DNA from: Seminavis robusta
Lineage: Eukaryota; Bacillariophyta; Bacillariophyceae; Naviculales; Naviculaceae
Length of the DNA stretch: 64,000 nt
NCBI GenBank assembly: GCA_903772945.1
Contig: CAICTM010000423.1
Span: 1-64,000 of the forward strand
Reading direction: 5' to 3'
Part shown: piece after piece, positions 1-11,859 of the stretch
Position numbering within the stretch: the first letter of the stretch is position 1
Layout: every line of letters begins with the position of its first letter
The notes under the pieces: generated by a model
Seen by the model: only the letters and a program-made list of their open reading frames with translations
Told to the model about the DNA's origin: nothing
The model's database searches: none
Program-made: the position numbers and the translations under genes

Positions 1-2084
1 GACCTTTGAACATGGGATACTATCACATTGAGCTGTCACCTCACTCGAAACATTCTGTACTATCGTACTCCGTGGGGAAAGTACGAATCACCAGAGGTTG
101 CCAATGGGCCTAGTTAATAGTCCCGACATTCTTCCAAGAGAAGATGGGACACACTAATGCACGACTAGAATAGTCCGTGCATACATTGATGAACAACTCT
201 ATCCTCAACTAACGGCGATCTGGGACGATCACGTTGAAAAGTTGGGATGAAGTTCTCCGGAGACTTCGAGAAGCCGGAACTTAGATCATATGCTCCAAGT
301 CCTTCTATCGACAGAGGAGTAACTTGAATACTTAGGTTACTGGATTACTCGTGAAGGGATCCAACCTATAACCAAGAAAATAGACGCGATCCAGAATATC
401 GCCACTCCTACCAACAGAAAAGAACTCCGTAAATTCATTTGGACTAGTGAACAACTAGAGACATGTGGATTAGACGATCAACATGTACTGCCCACTCGCT
501 TCATTGACTTCCAAAACAACGAGAGTGGTAAATGGGAAGCGGAACACGAAAGGCTTTAGCCAATGAGAGAAGATCATCAGCAAAGAAACCTTGCTCGCTT
601 AACCCGACTTCAATGATACCATCGTTATCCACACGGATGCGTGTGATACTCAACTAGGTGGCAGTAATTTCCAGAAGGGAAAACCTATCGCGTTCTACAG
701 CAGGAAGCTTCAACCCTGCTCAGACACGCTACACCGTTACTGAGAAGCGACTTTCAGTATCGTAGAAACTCTGAAAGAGTTCCGAACATTCTTCTAGGAC
801 AGAAGATGTTTGTACATACGGACAACAAGAATCTTACATGTAAGACCTTCAAACCGATCGCGTAATGCGATGGCGCGTTATTCTGAAGAATACGCGCCTG
901 AACTAGGTACATCAAGGGCGACAACATCGTCGTGATGCTTGTCGAGACTTAACATCTCCACAATGATGGTTCTTTAGAACAGATGGAAACCAGCTGAGAT
1001 CGCTGAGCCCATGGCTGACACGAAGAGGACTTCCCTAGGATCCCCTCTCTCGTTCACCACGAGTCGAACATCGTCAAAGAAGGACGACAACGATATCAAG
1101 AAATCTCTCAGGGACAAGCACAAACACTACAAGAAGCAATCTTTCCCCAGAGGGGATAAGCTTACGACTTCGTAGTCAAAGGCGACAAGATCGTCGTACC
1201 TTAGACTATGCAGAAGAAGCTTGTTCGAATGGTACCATGGTATGACTAATGCATCCTGGCGAGACTAGACAGAACTGAACCTCAGCCAACAATCGACACC
1301 TGGAAAGGACTGCGCAGAGACTGTGGCAGGCCGTATGTCAGCGTTCCAAGAGCGGCCAACTGAACAAACCCAAGACGCGTAAGCGTGGATTGATGCCTCC
1401 AAAGACTTGCGAGGAGATACCCTTGGGAAGACTATGTATTGACCTGATAGTCCTTACAACGTGCGGGGATCCTAGAAAAAGAATATCCTGCACACTTCAT
1501 TGCTTGCAAATGATTGATCCCGTAGACCGGTATGGTTCGAGATGGAGAGATCTGCTCCAAGCAGCAGACGAAGTAGCCTCGTCTTCAGAAAAAACGTGGC
1601 TTACTACGGTATCAATGGCCTGCTTGAGGTTATCATGGATAAGGACGTGAGTTTCCGCGCAGAGGTCGACAAGACTACTCGGGATGAATAATGGACTCGG
1701 CGGAAGTTCATCACTACCGAAACCCTCAAAGCCAACTCACTATGATCGAGCGTGCCCATCAGACCATACACAACTTGATGCTGTTCAAAAATCAAGTGCA
1801 AAGACAACCTTGTGAATGTAATCCTGGGATTGGAGTCTCCGGACGGTTCACTTTGCAATAATGCCACGATTCATACCACCTTCGCGGCAACGCCCGCAGC
1901 AGCTCGTGTCAATCGTGACGCGTATTCACAACGTCCGGTTCGAGAGCCAACTGGAAGTACATCAAGGAACATCGCCAGCGACTAATCCAACAAAACAAAC
2001 GATAGGGAAAACGACACGCGTGTCCCTCATCAATAAATGTCAACGATACGTGAGATTTCAACAGTATCAGCACCGCAGGTACGG

Positions 2085-4890
2085 GGTGTAAATACTCGTT
2101 ATTAAACAAACTATGGCCATCGGAGTGGCTTTATTGACGCGGGCAAGTGCGTTGGGAAACCCCCACCTAGCTGAGTCGTCATCTACTTATTTGCCCAAAT
2201 CAACCTGACCTCATCCACTGCCACAACGTGGAGCCAGCACCAAGTAGACAGATTGCCCTGGGTAGGGGGGTGAGCACATTGATAGGGAACCTGCAGCCGC
2301 AAAAACCTGGGTTACAGGGGCTTACAAAGGATTTTTGTCGCGTAATTGAAACCATTATCACCATAGAGACCGTGAGGAACCAGTTAGATTGCCAGACCAA
2401 AGAGTGCTCGCCAGTAAGTGTGTTCTGGGTATCAGGTCCCAAGCTGTGGCAAGGGCTGCTTGGCATGCAAGGCAAGATTCCAGCAGAGCCCGTAGGGTGT
2501 GTACTCCTCAGGCTGACCAGAGCAGGTTGTAACACATCCAATGCACAAAATTGTTAGATAGAGGCCAACAGCAGGCAGAAGATGGGGTAAAATGACACAC
2601 GGGCAGTCTGTGGTTCCCAAGGAGGGAGGCACATCGCTGGGTGTGTTGGGGCTGTTCGAAGGGGTTGTTGAGTCAATAGAGAGGGATAAGGGGGCACTGG
2701 AAGTGGGCTGGTGCCAGGGGGGAGGGGAGATCCGTTTGGTGTTGTGAGTGTTGTTGTAGGAGTTGGGATGTAGCATGGTTGATGGTGTGTCGTAGGATAG
2801 AGGCGTGCCTCTGTTTCAAGGGGGAGAAGAAAAGGCATCCTCCCGGATGGGTAAGGGTGTGATTCGGAAGGGTGTGATCCTCAAGATGGCTGCATGCTCT
2901 AGAGCTGTTGGCGATCATCTTGGGAGTGGTGTGTGGTAGTCTGCGGAGGATGGTGGTGTGGTTGTTTGGTGAAGTGTGGGAGTGGGGGGATGTCTGGAGG
3001 GACCTAGGGTTTGAGTGAAGTTGTGGGTAGGAAATGGGGAAGTCATGGGGGTGTAGGTGGGGTTGGTGGTGAGGTGTGTTGTATCCTGGAGTATTGACTG
3101 TAGTGTCGTTGCTTCAACGCAAGAATGGAGGTTGCTTGTGAGGTGGCGAGATGATTGATGTAGAAGGGTGTATGTTAAGGGGCAATGCACTGTGGCACTG
3201 GTATCAAGTTTAATCAAGTTGTTGGCGTTGTAGTTGCACTGGATCAAAGGCTGTGCCAAGTCTGTGCAGGTATACCACTACTCAGGAGAGATGGTATCAA
3301 AGCCAAAGGCTGTTAGGGATTCTTTCAGGAAAACTGGGAAGTCAGCTATAGCCAGTAGAGGCAGTGTGTGGGGGGATCAAGGGGTGTGTTGGTTGATGGG
3401 CTGTGTTACTGGATGCACTGTGTTGTCTCAAGGCTGTACTCAATCTGTGTAGGGTCAGACATGCAACAGGAGAGTCAAGCCAAGATGTGGAGAGGTACTC
3501 GATTCAGTGGAACTGTGGAAAGTCACTGGAGAGTCACTAAACAATCAATGAGAGAGAGATAGAGTCAGTTATGTATTAATATCTATGCCACACCACGCTG
3601 CATTTCTGTCTGGGGCTCAATCCTTGGAGTTCCTGAGGCTCAGTTGGAGAGGCAGATAGGGGCAGAGAGGTGGCTGTTTCAATGAAGGTGTTGCACAATC
3701 TGTTATTACAGAGGGGCAACTTGTGTTGGTTCTTGTGGGGGTGAGATCTTTGGAGAGAAGCTGGATATCAGGGAGGGGCGTGGAAACTATCAAATGCAGC
3801 CAAGCCTGAAGATCAAGAACTCAAGTCCTTACAGGAACTCTGTTGTTGTTTGTGTTCCTCTTGGAGAGGAGTTAGATATCAATGGAGGGGTGTAACAGTA
3901 GCAGGTGTTGATCAGTCAATCAGTCTGTATAGGGATAGGACTGGTTTGATCAGTAGTATCAGTTCCAACAAGGACGTCGGGAGAAACCACTAGTGCCGGT
4001 GAGAAAGTAAGAAATACAGGTGTAATTCTCTTCTCGGTGGTCACTGCAGGTATCTCGTGAAGTCCTGCTTGATAGTAGGAGGCTGTCGTTCGATCCGTAC
4101 GGAGAAGAGGTACGGGAAGAGGTACTGTTCGCGGGAAGAGGTACGTTCGGGGAAGAGGTATCGCGAGTTTCGCGGGAAGAGGTACGTGTCGATTCACGGA
4201 AGTCTTGGATCGATTCGGAAGGTCGATTCGATTCAGAGAATCGGTTCGAATCAACGTCACCGGTGTGCCTTAGGGGTAAGGTAGCCGGCCTGTTGTTGGT
4301 GAGGAAAAGATCGATCGTTCGAAAAAGAGGATGCGACAATGGGATTTCGTCGGCCGTCAGGAGCGGTAGTGCAGAAAAGCAAAATGATACGTATGGGAAT
4401 TGTTTTCTGTCACTGTGCTGGGGAAGCCGGAGACTTCTTTTGTGTTCAGTTTCTTCCTTCTTGTGTTCAATTTCTTCCAACTTGGCGAGTCGGCGGTCGA
4501 GAATAGAAAAACCGCCCGATCTCGTAGGATTTCAATTGGGATGGCTTGCTAATCTGAACCGAGAAGGCCGCTTGATAGTCGCTTGATAGAGGAGGTGCGC
4601 TTGATAGGGATAGGAGGTATCGATCCTTTCGCTTGAATAGTTGTAAAGAGAGGAAAAAGGGTGTAGTTTTCCGTGATGACGTTGGTTGAATCCTATAGTA
4701 AAACATACTCTTCAACAAGATAACAGAAAACGGCTTCCTGAAGTCCTTTCGCTTCGTTTCAATGCTTCTAATGGTGCTAATAGGTGTGTAATGGTATAGG
4801 TATGACCGATTGGTTGTGTTTGTTGCTATTAGTGTGTTGTTCTTGTAGTGACAGATCCAGAGGGAAGCGCTTCGGTTTTCGGCTTCCCTT
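2085..4890. mobile_element. Unclassified insertion nested in the gypsy element
   Basis: The gypsy integrase region stops near 2085 and resumes near 4890. The two edges carry similar short sequences (CACCGCAGGTACGG and CACCGCAAGTACGG). The inserted DNA is strongly G/T-rich on the plus strand from about 2550 to 3600. It has only short minus-strand open frames rich in Pro, Thr, Ser and His. Positions 4100-4190 hold a degenerate short tandem repeat built on GGGAAGAGGTACG. A second LTR element on the minus strand is possible, but I see no domain that proves it. I did not find clear terminal repeats. Confidence 0.4.
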
Positions 4891-5139
4891 GAAAAAGTAG
4901 CACCGCAAGTACGGTCAGCCAAAGTACAAAGGTCCTTACACTATAGACCGAGTCAATGACAATGGCACTGTACGGCTCAACATGCTACCGCCAATGGCGG
5001 CACAGTCTACCAGACTTGAACATAAGGTATATACACCCATACAAGGCCTGATCCCCTTGTAGGGTTGCATCCAAATCTCATGAGAGTGCCCCGCACTTTA
5101 AATCATATGTTCTCCTTGTCCGACTGCTGGCGCGCCTTC

Positions 5140-5602
5140 TGTGACCCTTGTCAGGGGGCGAATGCAATACACGGCTCTTAGCCTTATTCGCGACTCGATC
5201 CTAGATAGGGTTTGAGTTCGACTCATGACTGAGTCTCTCGCGAATAGTCATTTGAGACAGGGTTCTCAATGACCGCTCTAGTCATACTAGGTTGATGATG
5301 AAACATCGCTCTAGATATTTAGCCAGGGTGGAGTACTTCCACGCTACTAGATCCATGCTAGACAAATCTTCCACGCGTTCCGTTTTAGGATCGTGGAGAT
5401 ACGAAGATTACTACCGCAACCTACTCTATCACACTTCATAGTTTCCCGCGGGAGACCAGATCTACGATCCCTTGATGATGATCTCTCTCGTTGATTAGTT
5501 TTCATAGCTTTCTAATCTCTCTCATAACTTTCATTCTCTCAAACTCAAAACACTCGAAAGATCTTTACACTAGCTTTTAGCGTAGTGCACTAGTGTTGAA
5601 CA
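5140..5602. repeat. Candidate LTR of the gypsy element
   Basis: This stretch of about 463 bp directly follows the integrase tail. It begins TGTGAC and ends GAACA, so it has short TGT/ACA inverted ends as LTRs do. It has no open frame. No second copy lies in the window, so the boundaries are only suggested by the ends and the position. Confidence 0.35.
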
Positions 5603-6264
5603 GTCTAGAATGCCGGTGGAAACAGCGTTATGGAACGTCATGATGCCCTGGATCGCCTGTTTCAGGAGGCGATCTAGAAACCTAGAAGACCCCCTTCCTA
5701 GCCAAAGAAGGCTCAGGTGCACTGTCTATTACTAGTAAAAGAAGGGAGTATCCAAGTTGGACAGGCTAGGTCTTTGTAGTCATCTATATCGCTGTGTGGA
5801 AAGGGCGATATGAGTGTGGGTGCGTTCTGTGATGGCATAGCACACCCTTAGAAAACCCTGACAAAATGGAAACTGAAAATGTGAGAACCAATTGATGCAA
5901 TTGTTGGATTGAGCGTTGGATAGAGGCGGCCAGGACAGATACACATGAGCTGAGAGGAGAAGAAAAATCGCGAACTGTTATAATGACCATGTGAACCAGT
6001 ATGACCTCTAAGCCTTCGCGCAAACCACATGCGTCTGAAAGTTTAATCCCAGCAAAGTAACTTGGCAAGATGGCAAGATCGATCTTGCCGGTACCACTGT
6101 ATTTCCAGGAGCGAACTGCACAAAACTGCACAACCACACTTCCACCAGTAGCAGCCAACCAAGATGTCGATCTTCTTCCCCAAGATGGCACTCCTCTCTT
6201 CTTCTCACAAATCGAAACCACCATCCAAAGCAAAAGCAATTGGCTAAGCAACAAGCAAGCCACC

Positions 6265-7173
6265 ATGTCCTCCAGAAAGAGCCTCGCAAAGAAAGGGGAA
6301 CCCGTGAAGCATATCTTCAAGCAGGACGGCCCCGACTTCAAGTTTCTACTTCGCTTGTTCCACACTGGCGCTATTACTGACCAGGCACCTGCTGCTGTGA
6401 GAGCCATGCATGAGTGATTCCAGAAGTACTCCACAAACCAGTTTCGCTCTCAGTTCAACAAAGCCAGAGAAATGGCTGCCGGTGTTGCTCTCAGGGGACC
6501 ACAACCACCACAAGATGATGATGGACCACTACCCATTCTTCCCAGCTTTGTTCCTCGCAACCAAGTCCCTATCATGGCAGCCAGGCCTCCTGCAGTTGCG
6601 CAGCTTCCTTCCATTGCTGACAACGATGATGAGGATGATGTTGCGGAAGAGGATGGCCCCACTACTTGGAAGCCAAAGAGGATGGTCAAGGAATGGGAGA
6701 ATGAGCATGGAATTCGCCATGTCACTATCATTGTCTGGCTGAGCAGTGGCGCGACTGAAGCCGACATCGAAACCATGGTCTCTGCGAATGGCAAGAAGCT
6801 GACTATCAGTGAGAAGTGGCACCAAGACCTCTTGGATATTGGGGAGTTCTATTATCTCTATCAACAACACACAAAGGAAAACCTAGAGGATACCAATGTG
6901 AGGCGCCATGCCATGCAGCAGTATGTCAGGTCCATCCTTGATGTCAGGGGTGATGTCATTTCAGAGTTCACCATGGACCTCCCATTTCCAGTTGATCCCT
7001 CTACTTTGAATGTTACCTTCCCCAGCTTTGAGTCTGGTGCATTGTTCTGCCATGTTGACTTGGCTGAGAAAAGGAAGAAAAGGGTAGCTCAATCCTTTGT
7101 CATGAGGAAGAGGCATGCCAAGGGCAAGAAGAAGGGTGATATTGAATACAACAACCTGACCCCTCACCACTAG
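6265..7173 (+). pseudogene. Unrecognised gene, interrupted once
   Basis: The chosen start at 6265 has a strong context (GCCACCATGT); an in-frame ATG at 6070 would add 65 residues of less convincing sequence. The first part encodes a basic N-terminus followed by FKFLLRLFHTGAITDQAP. The second part, in the same frame, holds an acidic Pro-rich linker, a region beginning VKEWENEHGIRHVTIIVWLS, and a very basic C-terminus (KRKKR, KGKKKGD). The two parts are separated by one break, so this copy looks inactive unless the break is a sequencing error. I do not recognise the family. The position next to a retroelement and the strongly biased ends are compatible with a repeated, element-borne gene, but nothing proves that. 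Codon use looks like that of the host genes. Confidence 0.5.
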
Positions 7174-7716
7174 ACAAACTCAACAACAGCCATGGCTTTG
7201 ATGTGTGTTAGGCACACCGTGAACAACAACAACAACCAACCAATCTAGGAGCAACATGTTGAGTGCTCATGTAACCAAAAAGGGTAGCTTGTTGAATACC
7301 CTTGTAGAAAGAATAAGAGATACTAGTATCAAGTAACAATGATGTAGTGGTGTTGTGGCTGTGTAATGCGTTTTCCTGCTCCTCCCAGGTACGGTGTACA
7401 GTACGATCGATCCGAGTATCGCCCTCTGCGCGTATCGTACCACGCGAACAAATAAATAAATGCGAACCCCTTTTTCCTCTCAAAGTTATGTAGACGCGAG
7501 CCGAGACTTCACGTACCAATCCAGTAGCGCCTCTCAGATGATGGGATTACTGTAACTAACTCCCGCACCTCTTTCGACAAGGTTAAAGGTTAAAATTGCC
7601 GTTCATTTCTTGCCGTTACATTTTCGTTCGCTTGTCCGTCTTGATTATTGTTGATTGTCGATTGCTCTAATTTAGTAGAGAGCAAAGAGTAGTAGCCAGC
7701 AGCATACAAAACCACC
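7174..7716. other. Intergenic, no gene seen
   Basis: I see no convincing open frame on either strand. The last 100 bases are the likely promoter and 5' UTR of the membrane protein gene that starts at 7717. Confidence 0.6.
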
Positions 7717-9352
7717 ATGACGACCAAGAATACCACCCGCATTGGAGACTCCTTACTGGGAACCTGGACGAGTGAAGTTAATGTTTCGAGCCATGACAAG
7801 TCGTCGTTGACAGCGTACATGATAGTGCATTTTTTGGCCGATCCACGAAAGGCCCATGGTTGCGAATTACTCGACTGCCAAGAACGCGACAACCAAGTTT
7901 GTATGCTCTCGGCAATTACCGACTACGGCCACACAAACATCGCAAAGAAATGTCATGATATTGCCAAGGAAAAGGATGTGTCTTGGAGTGATTGTAAGTG
8001 CTGGTGACGGGGTATCGGGTATATACCGGATGTGATAATTTATACTAGTATATGGGTAGCTAACACCTTTTGGCTTATTATTTCTTGTTTGAGCAGTGAC
8101 GGTGTTTTATTATTTTGGAGTCAAGATTAACTCTCCATCCAAGCCAAAGGCGCATAAGGAGCTGTCTACTGGCGCTTGGGTGGGGCCGTTTAATTTGATC
8201 ATGGCTCAAGATGCGAATGATAATAACCAGACAAACAACTTGGTGGACAGATATGTCGGGCGCTACGTTCAGAGTGAATCCATGACGCCCCCATTTTTGC
8301 AGAACATGGCCCCCGTTCAGAGCACCTTGTACACCAAGCCTGATCGGTATCAGGACTTTTTGGGAACTTCGGCATTGGCGTACACGACACGAGTGCAAGC
8401 CAACTTTACGAATAGCATTGGCCACGAGAAGGAAGACCCCTATAGTCCTTATCGAGAAACCTGTGATCACGGTAATATGCAGCCCATTTTACCACTTTTG
8501 GAGCTGGACTTTCATAACAACGACAACAACAACGACACGGCAAACGATCCAATCCCAACGTTTCGGCTGAAATACAAAATCATGGCGGTTCCAACTCCGG
8601 ATGAAGCCGTCTCGAGGATCTTGAAACCGTTGCAATCCAAATTTCAAGGCAACGGTGGATACAATATTATTGGTGGCCCGTACTGTTATGGAGATGATCC
8701 CGATCGGGCATATTCCTTCGATTTGGATTTTGGCAGCGGAAACACGACAACCTTGCTCGAAAAGAACAGCAACAACAAGATGACATTTGTTCGTGGATGC
8801 ATCGATGGATATCCTTGTCATCCTCCCGCAGCCATGGGTGGCGTCCCTCTCGTAAGGCAGACTTGTGACAATCATCATCATCATCATCCGGACAACCCTC
8901 CCAATCACGGTACGGGCATTCCCAACATGGTCTTGTCGTTCGTGTGCTATGGTTTGACCGTGGCACTGCTGATCTCCATGACCGTGCATTGTCACGTGTC
9001 ACATCGAGAAAAGCAAGAAAAGAAAAGGAGACGACGCCAGATGAAGGCAGAGGAGGGGTATTTGGGGGATGTCATTGCCTTGTCGAGCGGCGACGGAGAG
9101 GACATGATTCCACCCCAGGATGATCCCGACCAACCCGTATACTTTGGTGCCATGAACCTTTTGAAAGGTGTGGGTATCACGGCGGGTGCTGCGGAAACAG
9201 ATCATACTGTCAACCATCAGAATGAATCTGTGGGACCATTTGGCGACCTCGATGGTAGTGGTGCCGACAGGCCGAGTGTGGATCCCTTGCAGGAACCCCT
9301 GTTGGGAGAAGACGAGCCAAAAGAAGAAGCGGAACCAGCAGCAACAGAGTAA
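7717..9352 (+). CDS. Single-pass membrane protein, two exons
   Basis: Exon 1 is 7717-7993 and exon 2 is 8097-9352. The 103-bp intron has a GTAAGT donor and a GAGCAG acceptor, and the join keeps the frame (codon split 1+2), giving 510 aa. The start is the first ATG after an in-frame stop. Residues 1 to about 365 form a Cys- and Asn-rich, probably lumenal or extracellular domain with several N-glycosylation sequons (for example NFTN, GNTT) and a run of five His. One hydrophobic segment at about residues 369-390 is followed by a stop-transfer cluster KKRRRRQ and an acidic tail of about 110 residues. No clear N-terminal signal peptide is visible, so topology is inferred from the basic flank. I do not recognise the family; the function is unknown. 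Confidence 0.75.
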
Positions 9353-9934
9353 AGATCGAATCGAAACGAATCGTTTTGGGGAGAGTTTCTACTCGGCTGG
9401 CAACAAGATTGCCTGTTTCAATAATTTTGCACATGGATAGGCTAAAACACAATTTAGCTTCTTGATGAATGAAGGATACACTGAGATTCTAGTGTGTTGC
9501 TTTGTAGAGAGCATTCCGTCAGCACTGGGCGACGTAGTTGCAGGTATCTGGTGGTGTCTCTACCCTGCTTCGACAACTAGCCACAAGCCAATAGAGGACT
9601 CAACAACCAAAACGGTACGCACCGGTACTTGCCAAGATTTGGCACCAGGAACGGGTCCTCGTACCTCTGGTGCTCAGGTTTGGATCTTTTCGTAGCTAGC
9701 GTAGTGGTGACAGTTTCAACATTCAACTCGCACAGCTCTCGCACAAAGCCGTTTGAAAGATGTCAGTCCTACCGTACATCCAAAAGCTGGTTAGGGAAAA
9801 CCACCCGTCAAGGCATATTATGCAGTCCTATTCATTAAAATCTAATGAGCAGCTACCTACAGTTCCGTAGTTCCGTAGTGATCTAAAATGTGAATTGTCG
9901 TATACATGAAAAAGTAGGATTCATTCCAAGAATT
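9353..9934. other. Intergenic, no gene seen
   Basis: This is the space between two convergent genes. Nothing beyond short chance frames is visible. Confidence 0.6.
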
Positions 9935-10957
9935 TCAATTTGTGTATCTGGATACTGCCGTGGATCCACCGTCCATGGGGAGCGAAGCCTCCGTGGGAGT
10001 CGGTTTGTATGGTGTATGTAGACAGTGCCTTTGAAATCGCCACATGACATAGGCATGAATGACAGATTGGGTGGATAGATAAATCATTTTTCGGAAGAAC
10101 GGAATGGGAAGCTTGTCACCAATCAAAAAGGGATGATATCCCCGAATTTCGGTAATCATTTTGGTTTCTTGCAGTGCTTCATTGTGTTGCAGTCGGAACC
10201 ACAGACATCCTCTGTCGCCGTACCCGTTTTTCAGAGCCAGCACTCCACCAATAATGGGTAGTGTCACGGTGGCATCTCCTTCTCGTGTTTGCAGGCGTGC
10301 ATTGTGTTTGCTAGTGACTGTTTTGAGAAAGGAAAATCGTGAGGCATGAGGTCGACCAAAAATGAGGAAATTAATGCCCAAGAATCGATCTTGCAGTGAA
10401 AATCCTCCTCCTGGAATGGGCACGGCATGGAACAATCCCCACGTGACGGCGCCTCGTACCAGCCATTGTGGATACTCTTCGAGTCGTTTCGTGACATCGG
10501 TCCAAACATCGTGTACAGCAGAAGAAGCGGGAGAAGGCAAGGAAGAACTGGACATGGACATTTGGACGCCTGCCGAAGTGGTGGGAAGTGGTGATGGAGA
10601 AGACAAGTGGGACGAAAAACGGCTCGGATCCAGCGACGACGTCGAGGAGGAAGATGATTTGCCTCGAAAATGTTTGGCAATGGAACTTTTGGGAGATGAA
10701 TGCATGATTTCTCGGGAAGACGCAATGCCACTTTCACAGTCGACATCGGCTTCCCAGCAAAAGGAATTCCGTCCCGGCCACACGCGAATCGGTCCAAGTG
10801 CCAAAGCAAAGGCTGAAGTCGTTGATGATGATAATTGTGTTGTCATTGGATAGGAATAATGGTGGGCAATCAGCAAGGTCGCGACGATCCATCGGGCCCG
10901 TCTCTTCAGGGATAGTTCATTGTGGATTCTTCTCGTGGTGGAGCTGCGGGGCGTCAT
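9935..10957 (-). CDS. Putative plastid-targeted protein of unknown function
   Basis: The protein has 340 aa. The N-terminus has a basic stretch (KRRAR) and then a hydrophobic segment, followed by TTSAFALAL. This resembles the diatom ASAFAP-type junction between signal peptide and plastid transit peptide, with the Phe that diatom plastid import requires. A Ser-rich low-complexity region covers about residues 85-150. The conserved-looking part begins near VWTDVTKRLEEYPQW (about residue 150) and contains Gly-rich loops (PIPGGGF) and a basic C-terminal half, with no motif I can name. The plastid location is an inference from the targeting pattern. It is transcribed convergently with the upstream membrane protein gene. 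Confidence 0.7.
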   Translation of the reverse strand: MTPRSSTTRRIHNELSLKRRARWIVATLLIAHHYSYPMTTQLSSSTTSAFALALGPIRVWPGRNSFCWEADVDCESGIASSREIMHSSPKSSIAKHFRGKSSSSSTSSLDPSRFSSHLSSPSPLPTTSAGVQMSMSSSSLPSPASSAVHDVWTDVTKRLEEYPQWLVRGAVTWGLFHAVPIPGGGFSLQDRFLGINFLIFGRPHASRFSFLKTVTSKHNARLQTREGDATVTLPIIGGVLALKNGYGDRGCLWFRLQHNEALQETKMITEIRGYHPFLIGDKLPIPFFRKMIYLSTQSVIHAYVMWRFQRHCLHTPYKPTPTEASLPMDGGSTAVSRYTN

Positions 10958-11859
10958 GGTGGCTTTGGTTCTTCAGCTAGTAGTTAGAGCTCGTACTGTA
11001 CTGGTACAGGTAAGGTGAGCGGTTTGGAAGTTGTTGCAATGGTTTTGTCGGGAATGTGCCATGGAAGCACTTCTCTTCTGTCTTTTTTCTGTGATGCCTC
11101 CGTGCCTTCTGCTTCGGTTCGGCGAAGAAGCAAGCTGTTTTGGATCTTTCGGGAGACACCTTCGGTAGAGGTAGGGTTAGACTTCCATCTTCACCAGACA
11201 ATAGGTCTTGCCCTGTCTGGGCTATCAAACATGCAGCTTCCCATCCAACTTTATATACCAAAAAGTTGGTTGGAATACTCAGATGTCGTACTGCAAACCA
11301 TCCTATCAATCAACAACACCTGAAGTCACTTAATCACAACTCCAGAGGTTCGATTCTTCCAATCAACCCCTGGATCCAGGCAACTCGATGCTTCATCGCT
11401 TGGGTTCATCATGGTTGGAATGGGATTCCATGATGGTGCCTGGTCTAAGATATCCCTCGACATCTGCTACTTTTGACTTTATCTATCAGTTACGAGGGCG
11501 TATCCATATTATATATTATGGATAAGTGTGGCTGGAAGGGTGAGCTTCCCACCGGATGCTGCGGCTGGGAGCGTGTACAAATAGATGGTCCCAAGTTGAG
11601 ACGTTTGCTACTGGTATCGTCTATTAATAATGCTATTTGTTTATTGAGCTAGTCTAGTTTGGTTGATCTAAGCAAAATCTTGTCCCGGGGAGAATCAATC
11701 GTTTGGCATTGGTACCGAAGGATGTTGGCTTCAAGAATTCTCACATTTCGTCTGGTAAGTAGGAATGGCTTGGTTCAAGAGGATAGTCCTCACACTTCAC
11801 TTTTGTTTGCATTGCCCTGTGACGAGGAGGCGACCACACTCGACTCGACTGTATTCTAG
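10958..11859. other. Intergenic, no gene seen
   Basis: This stretch lies between two minus-strand genes. It contains the promoter of the putative plastid protein, an AT-rich hairpin-like stretch near 11510 and a short palindrome near 11245-11270 (CCAACTTTA...AAAGTTGG). Open frames here are short and unconvincing. Confidence 0.55.

Larger units (their letters stand above)
1..5602 (+). mobile_element. Decayed Ty3/gypsy LTR retrotransposon, with a nested insertion
   Basis: This is a fossil element. The sequence opens inside a reverse transcriptase region (about 1-450). An RNase H region follows (about 600-850), and then an integrase region (about 1380-2090) recognisable from the lead-in to its catalytic core and from the motif ERAHQTIHN. 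The tail of the integrase region reappears at about 4890-5060 with an NGTVRL motif typical of gypsy elements, so the element is split by an insertion of about 2.8 kb. A candidate LTR follows at 5140-5602. The 5' end lies outside the window. The coding part is broken many times and is clearly inactive. The gypsy assignment rests on these motifs and on the order RT-RNase H-integrase. The degree of decay suggests an old copy. Confidence 0.75.

Noticed and set aside
2432-3259. Several overlapping minus-strand frames rich in Pro, Thr, Ser and His
   Set aside because: They follow from the strong G/T bias of the plus strand; no domain or conserved motif is visible.
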